46,359 nt of DNA from Spongiactinospora gelatinilytica (GTDB lineage: Bacteria; Actinomycetota; Actinomycetes; Streptosporangiales; Streptosporangiaceae), in contig NZ_POUA01000013.1 in the NCBI RefSeq assembly GCF_003236385.1, forward strand, positions 1 through 46,359, read 5' to 3'. Positions 1 through 8,423 of this stretch are shown here, one piece after another. Below the pieces are notes generated by a model that did no database searches, had not been told where the DNA came from, and worked only from the letters and a program-made list of their open reading frames with translations. Each line of letters begins with the position of its first letter. Position 1 is the stretch's first letter. Both the position numbers and the translations under genes were made by a program.

Positions 1-140
1 CCACCAGCCCCACCCGGACCGGATCCATGCCGTTTCCTCCTTTGACGCCTCCGACTTCGAGGTCTCCGATGAGCCTATGGGGGCCCACGGCGTTCCCCGG
101 CCACGGACCTCGCCGCCCTGCGGGAGAAGATGGAAGGACC
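1..140. other. Upstream leader, no gene supported
   Basis: The reading frame of the phosphatase stays open back to an ATG at 27, but the translated extension is proline- and serine-rich, resembles no domain, and would put about 38 residues before the catalytic start. I treat this stretch as non-coding leader or the end of an upstream intergenic region. Confidence 0.5.
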
Positions 141-722
141 ATGGACGAGATGCTGCTGCTACGACACGGGGAGACGGAGTGGTCGCGCGACGGCCGCCAC
201 ACCGGGCGTACCGACGTGCCCCTCACCGCGAGGGGCCAGGGGCAGGCGCGGGCGCTCGCGCCGCTGGTCGCGGGGCGGGCGTTCGCCGCCGTCCTGGTCA
301 GCCCGGCCCAGCGGGCCCGGGCCACCGCGGACCTTGCGGGCCTCACCGGCTATGAGGTAGAGCCCGACCTATGGGAGTGGGATTACGGAGGATACGAGGG
401 CATCACGACGCCGCAGATCCGCCGGTCGCACCCCGGCTGGTACCTCTGGCGGGACGGCGTGATCCCCGGCGACGCCGACCACCCCGGCGAGTCCGCGGCC
501 CAGGTGGGCGAACGCGCCGACAAGGTGATCGCCCGCGCCCGCGCGGCGGAGGGCGCGGTGGCCGTGGTCGCGCACGGCCACGTACTGCGAGTGCTGGCGG
601 CCCGGTGGCTGGGCCTGCCGCCCGGGGACGGGCGGATGTTCAAGCTCGACACCGGCACCTACAGCGAACTCGGATACGAACACGAAAAGCCGGTAATCCT
701 CCAGTGGAACTCGCGCGTCTAA
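141..722 (+). CDS. Histidine phosphatase family protein (phosphoglycerate mutase-like)
   Basis: A 193-residue cytoplasmic protein of the histidine phosphatase superfamily, whose members remove phosphate through a phospho-histidine intermediate. The RHG motif is at residues 8-10, with His9 as the expected nucleophile, followed by ETEW. The second catalytic histidine lies in the AHGH segment, His145 by my count. The length fits the small broad-specificity branch. I chose the ATG at 141 over the ATG at 27 because a GGAAGG stretch sits just before it and the fold starts immediately. The substrate cannot be inferred; these proteins are often annotated as acid phosphatases or CobC-like. It seems to stand alone: the next gene is on the other strand. 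Confidence 0.9.
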   Translation: MDEMLLLRHGETEWSRDGRHTGRTDVPLTARGQGQARALAPLVAGRAFAAVLVSPAQRARATADLAGLTGYEVEPDLWEWDYGGYEGITTPQIRRSHPGWYLWRDGVIPGDADHPGESAAQVGERADKVIARARAAEGAVAVVAHGHVLRVLAARWLGLPPGDGRMFKLDTGTYSELGYEHEKPVILQWNSRV

Positions 723-1161
723 TCTCGTCGGGCGGTCGTGTGGAAGGAGGGCGCCGCGTGGGCTACGGCACCCGGGATATCCGCACGGGAGGGTCTTCGC
801 GGGCGCGCGACATGACGGGCGCGCCGACGCCATCAGGTGTGCGCCGGGCAGTGCTCATCCGGGCTCATCCGGCCGCCCGCGCATGGCGGGATACCGCACC
901 CGGACGGCCGCTTCCACGGCCGGTGGCGGGCGTCGTTCGCGATGTCCCCGCCTCCGGTGACGCGGATGGCCGCATGCGTCGTCCGCCGGGCGTCCGTCAG
1001 GCGTCCACCGTCGGACGCACGGTCATCCGGCCGAGCATGCCCCGATTCCCGGTCGCCGGAACCGGTGGTGAGCCGGTGTCCGCCCGCCGGGCAAGACCAC
1101 CCCGTAACGCATCTAGCGCGCCGATCTCCTTCGGCCGGTGCGCCGGATGTGAGAAACGGCG
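723..1161. other. Intergenic stretch without supported gene
   Basis: About 440 bases. Open frames on both strands read as arginine/proline-rich sequence with no domain, start context or codon bias. GTAACGC near 1104 and GCGTTAC near 1158 form a loose inverted pair close to the 3' end of the DUF397 gene. Nothing else stands out. Confidence 0.5.
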
Positions 1162-1398
1162 TTACACGAGAAGGCTGTCGAACTCGCCGTCCTTGACCCC
1201 CAGGACCAGCGCCCGCATCTCCTCGCGCGTGTAGATCAGCGCGGGGCCCTGCGGGAACCTGGAGTTGCGGACCGCGACGCTTCCGTCCGGAAGCTTGGCC
1301 AGCTCGACGCAGTTGCCGGTCGAATTGCTCCGCCGGGACTTGCGCCAGCTCACGTCGATCAGGTCATGTGCGGGCATGCCGTTGTAGGTGTGGTTCAT
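1162..1398 (-). CDS. DUF397 domain protein
   Basis: A 78-residue protein with the DUF397 signature: W-R-K-S-R-R-S near the N terminus, a central N-C-V-E segment, then A-V-R-N-S and a C-terminal block ending in G-E-F-D. DUF397 proteins are small actinobacterial partners of XRE/DUF5753 regulators, and some influence development or antibiotic production. The start ATG follows the stop of the upstream regulator directly (TAA-ATG), with an AGAGAG Shine-Dalgarno inside that gene, so the pair is translationally coupled. The biochemical role of the family is not firmly known. Confidence 0.9.
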   Translation of the reverse strand: MNHTYNGMPAHDLIDVSWRKSRRSNSTGNCVELAKLPDGSVAVRNSRFPQGPALIYTREEMRALVLGVKDGEFDSLLV

Positions 1399-2265
1399 TT
1401 ATATCTCTCTGAGAAGTTCGCCGAGGATCTCGGCAGTGCCCCCAGGAGTGGTGCTTTCCACGCACAACTGCTCCATGGCGGTGAGGTACGGGTCAACGTC
1501 CTCACGTTTGTCCAGGTAGAGGGCACCCCAGAGCTGCTCGACGTAAACGACGTCCGAAAGATCGGACTCGGGAAACCGCAGAATGCTGAACGCGCCACCC
1601 TCGGCTGCGTGCATGCCGAACCTGAAGGGCATCACCTGGATGGTGATGTTGGGGAGGGTGGCGACCTCCAGCAGGTGATGGAGCTGCTCGCGCATGGTCG
1701 CCGGCCCGCCGATGGGCCGCTTCAGCGCCGCCTCGTCGATGACGGCCCACAACCGGGGGCCGTCCTTCCTGGTGAAGCGTTCTTGCCGCTGCATGCGCAG
1801 ATGCACACGTCGCTCGATGTCCTGTGCCGAATCGTCGGGATATCCCAGTTGGACGACGGTTCGCGCGTACGACGTCGTCTGCAGCAGGCCGGGAACGAAC
1901 TGCACCTCGTAGGTGCGTATGACGCTCGCCGCCTCCTCCAGCCCGACGTAGGTGTTGAACCAGCCGGGCAGCACGTCACCGTATTTGTGCCACCAACCTG
2001 GCGTGTTGGCCTCGCGGACCATCTCCAGCAGGCTCCGCCGCTCGGCGTCGTCGAGCACGCCGTACAACGTGAGCAGGTCTTCTACGTCACGCGTCTTGAA
2101 TCCGACCCGGCCGAGTTCCATGCGGCTGATCTTGGATTCCGAGGCCCGGATGTGAAACCCGGCCGCCTCACGGGTGAGCCCTCTGCTCTCGCGCAGCCGG
2201 CGCAGGCTCGCGCCGAGCATGATGCGACGAACAGTGGAACCGGTTCCCGGCGGATCCATCGACAC
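1399..2265 (-). CDS. XRE-family regulator with DUF5753 domain (WhiJ-like)
   Basis: A 288-residue DNA-binding protein. An N-terminal helix-turn-helix covers about residues 17-70 (S-L-R-R-L-R-E-S-R-G-L-T, then S-K-I-S-R-M-E). A DUF5753 domain follows, recognisable by the F-V-P-G-L-L-Q-T segment typical of these regulators. The WhiJ-like group in Streptomyces controls development together with DUF397 partners and RsbW-like ATPases. Here all three parts occur: the DUF397 gene abuts downstream and the ATPase gene diverges upstream. Its likely targets are the divergent promoter region at 2266-2389 and the palindrome at 2396-2413, but that is inference. Confidence 0.92.
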   Translation of the reverse strand: MSMDPPGTGSTVRRIMLGASLRRLRESRGLTREAAGFHIRASESKISRMELGRVGFKTRDVEDLLTLYGVLDDAERRSLLEMVREANTPGWWHKYGDVLPGWFNTYVGLEEAASVIRTYEVQFVPGLLQTTSYARTVVQLGYPDDSAQDIERRVHLRMQRQERFTRKDGPRLWAVIDEAALKRPIGGPATMREQLHHLLEVATLPNITIQVMPFRFGMHAAEGGAFSILRFPESDLSDVVYVEQLWGALYLDKREDVDPYLTAMEQLCVESTTPGGTAEILGELLREI

Positions 2266-2389
2266 GTGCTGCTCCTAGGTCGTTTTACTCATTCACAGTG
2301 TGTCACTTTTGCGGGCGGTTGGATCTGCCCGCGATCAAGTTCCTCCTTTGCTTTAGAAGTACTGGTTCAGGGGTAACGGTAGCGGTTGC

Positions 2390-2992
2390 ATGTCCCGGAT
2401 GCACGTGCATCCGCTCTTGCACATGCACGCTAGTTTGCATCATCATGATCCTGTGCAGTCCGCTCATACCGGCCATACCGGAGCTGTGCGCGCGTCCGGT
2501 CACCCGACCGCGCCCGGCTGGTGGCCGCCCGCAGGCTGGTGGCCCGACGCCGCGCGAGACCTGGTGACCGGCCTCTCGCCGGCGGCGACGGCCAGCGCCA
2601 CGTTCGTTCTGCCGCCCAACGCGGTCTCCGTGCACAGCTCGCGCAGCTTCGCCACGGGCACCCTCACCGGCTGGGGCCTGCCCTCGCTGTGTGAGGACAT
2701 CTCGCTCATCGTCTCCGAACTGACCACCAACGCCCTGCGGCACGGCCTTCGGCTGGCGCCGGGCGAGTACTCCCGGCGCGTCCAAGAGATCCGCCTGTCG
2801 CTGGTCCGCCGGGGCCCCATGGTCACCTGCGCCATCTCCGACCCCGAGGCCAGCGGCCCGGTGCTGCGCCACCCCGGGCCGCTGGAGCCCGGCGGGCTCG
2901 GCCTGCACATCGTGGAGTCGCTGAGCGCGCGGTGGGGCTGGTCGCCGCTGCCGCCGTACGGGAAGATCGTCTGGGCCGTCATCGGCGGATAG
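2390..2992 (+). CDS. RsbW-like ATP-binding protein (anti-sigma/HATPase family)
   Basis: Up to 200 residues. The C-terminal two thirds form a GHKL ATPase fold: N-box E-L-T-T-N-A-L-R-H-G near residues 110-120, G1-like D-P-E-A, and G2 G-G-L-G-L-H-I-V. Stand-alone HATPase_c_2 proteins of this kind are common in actinomycetes and resemble anti-sigma kinases of the RsbW/SpoIIAB type. It pairs with the divergent XRE/DUF397 genes. The first about 30 residues (His-rich, with HVH, HMH and HHH clusters) use CAT codons that are unusual in this genome and have no clear Shine-Dalgarno, so the true start may be downstream, for instance the GTG at 2486. Confidence 0.82.
   Translation: MSRMHVHPLLHMHASLHHHDPVQSAHTGHTGAVRASGHPTAPGWWPPAGWWPDAARDLVTGLSPAATASATFVLPPNAVSVHSSRSFATGTLTGWGLPSLCEDISLIVSELTTNALRHGLRLAPGEYSRRVQEIRLSLVRRGPMVTCAISDPEASGPVLRHPGPLEPGGLGLHIVESLSARWGWSPLPPYGKIVWAVIGG
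2396..2413. promoter_or_regulatory. Perfect 18-bp palindrome in a cluster of TGCAT/ATGCA motifs
   Basis: The sequence CGGATGCACGTGCATCCG reads identically on both strands. TGCAT or ATGCA elements recur on either side, from about 2387 to 2444. A dyad of this size between a DNA-binding protein gene and its divergent partner is typical of an operator. It overlaps the first codons of the annotated start of the ATPase gene, which suggests either that the real start is further downstream or that the operator lies within the coding region. Confidence 0.5.
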
Positions 2993-3075
2993 CCGGCAGC
3001 CGCCAGGCGGCACGGCGACGCCGCGACGCCCGGCGCGCTCATCTCGCCGCGCGGAGCGGGCCTCGATGCCGCGCG

Positions 3076-3102
3076 GCCCACACAACGCGTTCCATTGTGG
3101 GC
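3076..3102 (+). terminator. Possible terminator hairpin after ATPase gene
   Basis: GCCCACA and TGTGGGC form 7-bp arms around a 13-base loop, about 85 bases after the ATPase stop and before the next gene. There is no T tract, so this is a weak call. Confidence 0.3.
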
Positions 3103-3194
3103 GGCTCTCCCCCGTCAGGCATCTGATCTGCATTACCGTGGTTGCCTACGGCCCTCGGTTAGTCCCGCGCGCGACCCCCAAAGAGAGCTGAGAG

Positions 3195-5606
3195 ATGGAC
3201 GATCACCTGCTCGGCTGGCTGAAGACCCTTGACGAAGACAGGCTCGCCCGCGTCCTTGCCAACCGGCCCGACGCCCTCGCCGCCCCCTGGCCGCGCCGCC
3301 TGGACACGCTGGCGCAGCGGCTGGGCAACGGTATCGCGATGACGGAGGCGGTCCGCGGCCTGCCGCTGCCCTGCCTGGAGATCGCGCAGGCGTGCCTGGT
3401 GATCGGCGGCTCTCCCACGGTGGCCGGGCTGGCCGCGCTGCTCGCCGTACCCGAGGACGACGTGCGCCCCTGGCTGGACCGGCTGCACGAGCACGCCCTG
3501 GCCTGGCCGGACGACGAGGGCCGGGTGCGCCTGGCCCCCGCGCTGGCCCGCTGGTGGCCCGCGCCGTGCGGCCTCGGCGAGCCGCTGGCCCACTACCTCA
3601 ACTCCTGGACGATCAGCGCGGACGCGCTGCGCGCCCTGGCGAAGAACCTCGGCGTGCCCTCCCACGGCCCCAAGCGGCGGGCCGCGCTGCGGGTGGCCGA
3701 GATCCTGTCCGACCCCGCGCAGGTGGCAGCGCTGCTGGCCGAGGCCCCGCAGGGCGCGCGCGGGCTGGCGGAGGAGTTCGCCTGGGAGGGCCCGGTACGC
3801 GACGTGGACGGCGGGCTGTTCGTCGTGCCCGGATCGGCGGAGAAATGGGCGGCCGACCACGGCCTGCTGTTCCGGCCGAGCTGGAACGTCGCGGAGATGC
3901 CGCGCGAGGTCGCGCTGGCCGTACGCGGGCCCGGCTGGCACCCGCCGCTGACCGCCGTCCCGCCCGACCTCGCCACGCTGCCGGTCGATCCCGAGGAGGT
4001 CGATCACCTGATGGCGCTGGCGGCCCCGCACGTGGTCGAGCGCTGCGCGGCACTGCTGGACAACACCGCCAAGACGCCGCTGCCGCTGCTGAAGAGCGGC
4101 GGGGTGGGCGTGCGCGAGGTGCGCAGGGTCGCCAAGGAGACCTCCTGCGACGAGGACGAGACCCGGCTGCTGCTGGAGATCTGCGCCGTGGCCAGGCTGC
4201 TGGCCTGGGACGAGGCGGCGGGCGGGCTGGTGCCCACCGAGCGCTTCGACCACTGGCGGCTGGACGACGGCGCGACCCGGCTGCGCGCGCTGCTGGCCGC
4301 CTGGTGGCGGATGGAGCGCTCCTCACTGCGCAAGGTCAACGGCAAGTACGCGACGGTCCTCGGCGACGACCCGGCCGGGACGATGATCGCCCGCATCCGC
4401 CGTGCGGTGCTCGGCGTGCTCGCCGGGCTGCCCGACGCCACCGCGCACGCCGACCGCGCGGGGCTGGTACGGCACGTGGGCTGGCACGCTCCCACCCTGG
4501 ACCCCGCGCTGCTGGCCGAGATCGCCCCGGCCGTGCTGGACGAGGCCAGGCTGCTCGGCCTGATCGCCCACGACGCGCTCACCGACCTCGGCCGGGCGCT
4601 CGCCGCGCTGGACCTGGTGGCCGGCGCCGAGCACGACGACCACGCCCCGGCCGTGGAGCACGACCCCGCGCTGGTCGAGTGCTCCACCCGGGCGCTGGCC
4701 GGCGTACGCCGCAGCGCGCTGTTCGGAGCCGACCTGACGGCCGTGGTCACCGGCCCGCCCTCGGCGGAGCTGGCCGCGCTGCTCGACCGCGCCGCCGACC
4801 GGGAGTCACGCGGCGCGGCGGCGGCCTCGGTCTGGCGTTTCTCCCCGCAGAGCGTGCGCAGGGCGCTCGACGCGGGCGACACCCCGGACGGCCTGCTCGA
4901 TGACCTCGCGGCCGTGGGCACGGTACCTCAGCCGCTCAGCTACCTCGTCCACGACGTGGCGCGGCGGCACGGCGAGGTGACCGTGACCAGCGTCACCTGC
5001 ATCGTGCAGGCGTCCGATCCGGCCCTGCTCGCCGAGATCGCCGCCAACCGGCGGCTGTCCCGGCTCGGCCTGCGCGCCCTGGCCCCCACCGTGCTGGCCG
5101 GTTCGGCCCCCGCCGACCGCACCCTGGCGGCGCTGCGCGAGGCGGGGTACGCGCCGGTGCCGATCGACGACACCGGCGAGATCACGATCCGCCGCGCCAA
5201 GATCGAAGAACCTCGGGGCGGGCGGCTCATCCTGCTGCCCGGCGGGCAGGTCGCCGAGCTGGAGGCCCCGCCGGGCGACATCGCCGAGCCGCCGCCCGAC
5301 CCCCGCGAGCACGCCAGGCGACTGCTCGGCGCGGCCGGTACCGAGCCCCGCCCGGGCGGGCGCACCTGGGCCGTCATCGGCCGCGGCGCCACCCGCCTGC
5401 CCACCGCGCAGCAGTCGCTGCTCGGATTCGTGGTGGACCGCGGGGTGCGCGCGGCGATCACGCTGACCGGCGGCCTGACCGCCACCATCAGCCACGGCGA
5501 GCTGCGCAGCGGCGTCCTCGACGCCTGGTGTGAGGAGGCGGGCGACTATCTGGAGTTCCCGCTGGCCGAGATCGTCGAGGTCCGCGGCGCGCACCTTCCC
5601 GGCTAG
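3195..5606 (+). CDS. Helicase-associated (XPB/Ssl2-like) domain protein
   Basis: An 803-residue cytoplasmic protein of the actinobacterial group annotated as helicase-associated or helicase C-terminal domain proteins. The N-terminal half is alpha-helical with winged-helix-like segments. The conserved XPB/Ssl2-like part lies around residues 590-640 (V-T-C-I-V-Q-A-S-D-P-A-L-L, then R-R-L-S-R-L-G-L-R-A-L-A-P-T-V-L). No Walker A or DEAD/DEAH motif is visible, so helicase activity on its own is not supported. A role in DNA repair or as an accessory to a helicase is only inferred from the family name. The ATG at 3195 follows AGAGAGCTGAGAG. The gene ends tail-to-tail with a 4-base overlap into the siderophore-binding gene fragment. 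Confidence 0.85.
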   Translation: MDDHLLGWLKTLDEDRLARVLANRPDALAAPWPRRLDTLAQRLGNGIAMTEAVRGLPLPCLEIAQACLVIGGSPTVAGLAALLAVPEDDVRPWLDRLHEHALAWPDDEGRVRLAPALARWWPAPCGLGEPLAHYLNSWTISADALRALAKNLGVPSHGPKRRAALRVAEILSDPAQVAALLAEAPQGARGLAEEFAWEGPVRDVDGGLFVVPGSAEKWAADHGLLFRPSWNVAEMPREVALAVRGPGWHPPLTAVPPDLATLPVDPEEVDHLMALAAPHVVERCAALLDNTAKTPLPLLKSGGVGVREVRRVAKETSCDEDETRLLLEICAVARLLAWDEAAGGLVPTERFDHWRLDDGATRLRALLAAWWRMERSSLRKVNGKYATVLGDDPAGTMIARIRRAVLGVLAGLPDATAHADRAGLVRHVGWHAPTLDPALLAEIAPAVLDEARLLGLIAHDALTDLGRALAALDLVAGAEHDDHAPAVEHDPALVECSTRALAGVRRSALFGADLTAVVTGPPSAELAALLDRAADRESRGAAAASVWRFSPQSVRRALDAGDTPDGLLDDLAAVGTVPQPLSYLVHDVARRHGEVTVTSVTCIVQASDPALLAEIAANRRLSRLGLRALAPTVLAGSAPADRTLAALREAGYAPVPIDDTGEITIRRAKIEEPRGGRLILLPGGQVAELEAPPGDIAEPPPDPREHARRLLGAAGTEPRPGGRTWAVIGRGATRLPTAQQSLLGFVVDRGVRAAITLTGGLTATISHGELRSGVLDAWCEEAGDYLEFPLAEIVEVRGAHLPG

Positions 5607-6380
5607 ACGAGCTTCTTCGACTTGGTGAGGGCCGCGACCAGCTCTTCGAGCACCCCCGCGTGGCCGAGGTAGCTGAACCGCTCCTCCGCCCGCCACGGGA
5701 ACGTCTGGCCCGCCGCGACCGCGGGCAGCTTGGCGAACGTCGGCTTCTGCTTCATCTCCGCCAGGGTCATCGACCGCGCGCGGTCGTCACAAAGGATCAC
5801 GTCCGCCGCGTACTTGTCGGCGTTCTCCCAACTGATCGTCTCGAAGAAGCCCCCGGCGTCGGGCTTTTCCGGCACGACCACGTCCAGCCCGATCGACGTC
5901 ATGTAGGTGACGCCCGCGTGATCCGAGGGAACGACCACCCACATGCTGTCCGGGCCGCCCGACATGATGAGCACCTTCAGCTTCTTCTCCCCGGCCAGTT
6001 CGGTCAGCTTGGCCGACGCGGCCTCGAACCTGGACTTGGCGGCCACCACGGCGGGAGCGCCGAGATCGGCGCCGAGGGAGGCGGCCAGCTCCGCGTACCT
6101 GCCGATGATCTCGTCGAGCGGCGGGCCGGAGATCCGCACGCCGACGGTGGGCGCCACGCTCTCGATGGCCGCCGCCGACTTCTTCGGCACGTACCACAGC
6201 TCGTCCTTCACATACATCCCGCTGATCAGCAGCTCCGGCCGCAGCGAAGCGTACTTCTCGACGTTGAACTCGTCGAACACGTTGCCGAGCGATTCGACCT
6301 TGGTGATGTCCACCTCGCCGACCTGCGGGTCGCGCCCGCCGTCCTTGAGCCGGTGCGGGCCGAAGACGGCGATCGGGCGG
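5603..6380 (-). pseudogene. Siderophore ABC substrate-binding protein, 5' end missing
   Basis: About 258 codons match the C-terminal two thirds of an iron-siderophore binding protein (FepB/TroA-type fold). Recognisable parts are R-P-I-A-V-F-G-P-H, then S-L-G-N-V-F-D-E-F-N-V-E-K, P-E-L-L-I-S-G, and a conserved C-terminal helix. Upstream of about 6380 the frame stays open but turns into arginine/aspartate-rich nonsense that is antisense to a permease gene. The signal peptide, lipobox and first about 80-90 residues are absent, so the product could not be exported as a lipoprotein. The remaining reading frame has no internal stops, which suggests the loss is recent or comes from assembly. Confidence 0.8.
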
Positions 6381-7062
6381 CCACCGGGGCGATCATCGCG
6401 ACGGTCGCCGGAGGGGCGACGGCGATGATTGCGGGCGGCGCGCTGGCCGGCAGCGCGCTCGCCGCGGTCTGCGTCTACGTACTGGCCTACCGGCGCGGCG
6501 TCCACGGCTACCGGCTGGTGCTCGTGGGCATCGGCGTGAACGCCATCCTGCTCGCGGTCAACTCCTACCTGCTCACCCGCGCCAACATCAACGACGCGGC
6601 GACGGCCGCGGCATGGCTGACCGGCAGCCTGGGCGGGCGCGGCCGGGAGCACGCCGTGCCCGTCGCGCTCGCCCTGGCGGTACTGCTGCCGCTGTGCGTG
6701 CCGTTGTCGCGGCCCATGCGGATGATGGAGATGGGCGACGACGCCGCCGCCGCGATGGGCATCAAGGTGCAGCGCGTCCGCGGCTGCGCGATGGCCGTCG
6801 CGGTGGCGCTGTGCGGCGTGGCGACGGCCGCGGCGGGCCCGGTGGCGTTCGTCGCGCTCACCGCGCCCCAACTGGCCCGCCGCCTGACCCGCTCCCCCGG
6901 CGTCACGCTGGTGGCGTCGCGCTGATGGGCGCGGTGCTGCTGGTGCTCGCCGACTTCGCGGCGCAGCGCGTGCTCGCGCCGGTCCAGCTCCCGGTCGGCG
7001 TGCTCACCGCCGCACTCGGTGGTGGCTACCTGGTCCTGCTCCTGCGGAAGGAACGACGTTGA
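6381..7062 (+). pseudogene. FecCD-type siderophore permease, 5' truncated and frameshifted
   Basis: The translated sequence from about 6381 matches the C-terminal 60-65 percent of a FecCD/BtuC-type permease: a membrane span ending in Y-R-R-G, then V-L-V-G-I-G-V-N-A, A-W-L-T-G-S-L, and G-P-V-A-F-V-A-L-T-A-P-Q-L-A-R. The first about 120 residues and any start codon are missing. A second lesion lies near 6917-6922: one base appears lost between V-A-S and L-M-G-A-V-L-L, which gives a TGA at 6923 in the original frame, while the last about 46 residues continue in another frame to 7062. The end overlaps the ATPase start (CGTTGA). A functional product is unlikely unless the sequence contains errors. 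Confidence 0.8.
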
Positions 7063-7883
7063 GCATCGATGGCACCGGCCCGCGCCTGCACGGCAGCGAC
7101 CTCACCCTCGGGTACGGCGAGCGTGAGATCGCCACGAACCTGGAGATCACCATCCCGGACCGGTCGTTCACCGTGATCATCGGTCCCAACGCGTGCGGCA
7201 AGTCCACCACGCTGCGTGCTCTGGCCCGCATGCTCAAACCGCGCACCGGGGCCGTCTACCTGGACGGCAGCGTGATCACCTCGCTGCCGTCGAAGGAGGT
7301 GGCCAGGCGGCTCGGGCTGCTGCCGCAAAGCTCGATCGTGCCGGACGGGATCACCGTCGCCGACCTGGTCTCCCGCGGGCGCTACCCGCACCAGCGGCTG
7401 ATGCGCCAGTGGTCGCGCGAGGACGAGGCGGCGGTCAACGCGGCGATGGCCGCCACGCACGTGGCCGACCTGGCCGACCGCCCGGTGGACGAACTGTCCG
7501 GCGGGCAGCGCCAGCGGGTGTGGCTGGCCATGGCCCTCGCCCAGGAGACGCCGATCCTGCTGCTGGACGAACCGACCACCTTCCTGGACGTCGCCCACCA
7601 GATCGAGGTCCTGGACCTCTGCGCCGACCTGCACGAACAGGGCCACACGCTGGTCGCGGTACTGCACGACCTGAACCAGGCGTGCCGCTACGCCACCCAC
7701 CTGATCGTGATGCGCGACGGCCAGATCATCGCGGAGGGCGATCCCGCACGGATCGTCACCGCCGACCTGGTGGCCGAGGTCTTCGAGCTGCGCTGCGAGA
7801 TCATCGAAGACCCGCAGAGCCGTACCCCGCTGATCGTCCCCGAGTCGCGCCGGCGCAGCCCCGCCCCCGCCACGAGCGGCTGA
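7059..7883 (+). CDS. Iron-siderophore ABC transporter ATP-binding protein (FecE/FepC-like)
   Basis: A 274-residue ABC ATPase. Walker A is at residues 42-50 (G-P-N-A-C-G-K-S-T, with Ala in place of the usual Gly), the signature LSGGQ at 146-150, and Walker B L-L-L-D-E-P around Asp170-Glu171, followed by the switch histidine in V-L-H-D-L-N-Q-A. These match the FecE/FepC/FhuC group that powers Fe-siderophore or cobalamin import. The start is a TTG overlapping the permease stop, the usual sign of coupled translation in this transporter family. The ATPase looks intact although its permease and binding-protein partners are broken, so it may be orphaned or serve another permease. Confidence 0.93.
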   Translation: MSIDGTGPRLHGSDLTLGYGEREIATNLEITIPDRSFTVIIGPNACGKSTTLRALARMLKPRTGAVYLDGSVITSLPSKEVARRLGLLPQSSIVPDGITVADLVSRGRYPHQRLMRQWSREDEAAVNAAMAATHVADLADRPVDELSGGQRQRVWLAMALAQETPILLLDEPTTFLDVAHQIEVLDLCADLHEQGHTLVAVLHDLNQACRYATHLIVMRDGQIIAEGDPARIVTADLVAEVFELRCEIIEDPQSRTPLIVPESRRRSPAPATSG

Positions 7884-7945
7884 CGGCGCTGGACCCTCGA
7901 TCCGCCCAAGAGAGCGCTTTCCGCAATTGTGGTCGCACGGATGCA

Positions 7946-7951
7946 TAGACT
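7946..7951 (+). promoter_or_regulatory. Possible -10 element (TAGACT) for leaderless GroES-like gene
   Basis: TAGACT fits the actinobacterial TAnnnT -10 pattern and ends six bases before the GTG at 7958, so transcription could begin at the start codon. No Shine-Dalgarno is visible, in keeping with leaderless translation. No good -35 was found. Confidence 0.35.
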
Positions 7952-7957
7952 TCCCCT

Positions 7958-8278
7958 GTGGCTGACCCGAAGTTCGAGATCCAGATGCTGCACGACCGCG
8001 TGATGATCAAAACGGTCGGCGAGGCGGAAGAACGCCGCAGCACCTCTGGAATCGTCATCCCCGCGACGGTGAAGATGGCCAACCGGCTCGCCTGGGGCGA
8101 GGTGTGCGGGGTGGGGGTCAACGCGCGCTCGGTCAAGGTCGGTGACAAGGTGCTGTTCAATCCCGAAGAACAGTACGAGGTCGAGGTCCATGGGCAGCTC
8201 TACCTGGTGATGCGCGAGCGTGACCTGCACGCCGTGGCCACCCCGCAGACCGACCACGGCACCGGCCTGTACCTCTGA
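7958..8278 (+). CDS. GroES/Cpn10-like co-chaperonin family protein
   Basis: A 106-residue GroES-fold protein. L-H-D-R-V at the N terminus, the mobile-loop remnant T-S-G-I-V-I-P, V-K-V-G-D-K-V-L-F and the final L-Y-L-V-M-R-E-R-D-L line up with Cpn10. The middle of the loop and the roof segment differ from canonical GroES (the usual G-x-V-x-A-V-G-P-G is G-E-V-C-G-V-G-V), and no groEL is adjacent. It is more likely a specialised paralogue than the housekeeping co-chaperonin. The GTG start has no clear Shine-Dalgarno. Confidence 0.8.
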   Translation: MADPKFEIQMLHDRVMIKTVGEAEERRSTSGIVIPATVKMANRLAWGEVCGVGVNARSVKVGDKVLFNPEEQYEVEVHGQLYLVMRERDLHAVATPQTDHGTGLYL

Positions 8279-8301
8279 GCCCCACCTCCTCGCGCCCAGG
8301 G

Positions 8302-8319
8302 TGAACCGGGTGCGGTTCA
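8302..8319. promoter_or_regulatory. Inverted repeat TGAACC-N6-GGTTCA upstream of selenium/redox operon
   Basis: Six-base arms separated by six bases, about 105 bases before the first gene of the operon that ends in selD. The shape suits a dimeric repressor, but no regulator is linked to it. Confidence 0.3.
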
Positions 8320-8423
8320 AGCGTTGGCCATGTGGTGTGTCCTCGCCGGGGGACGGCCCGCCCGCGCGCATAGCCTGACCCGGGTTTTGTGACTTCTGTC
8401 GATGAGGGCAGGTCGAGGGGCAT

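Noticed and set aside
837-1196. 119-residue plus-strand frame in the first intergenic region
   Set aside because: Arg/Pro/Ser-rich translation, no Shine-Dalgarno, and it overlaps the 3' end of the DUF397 gene.
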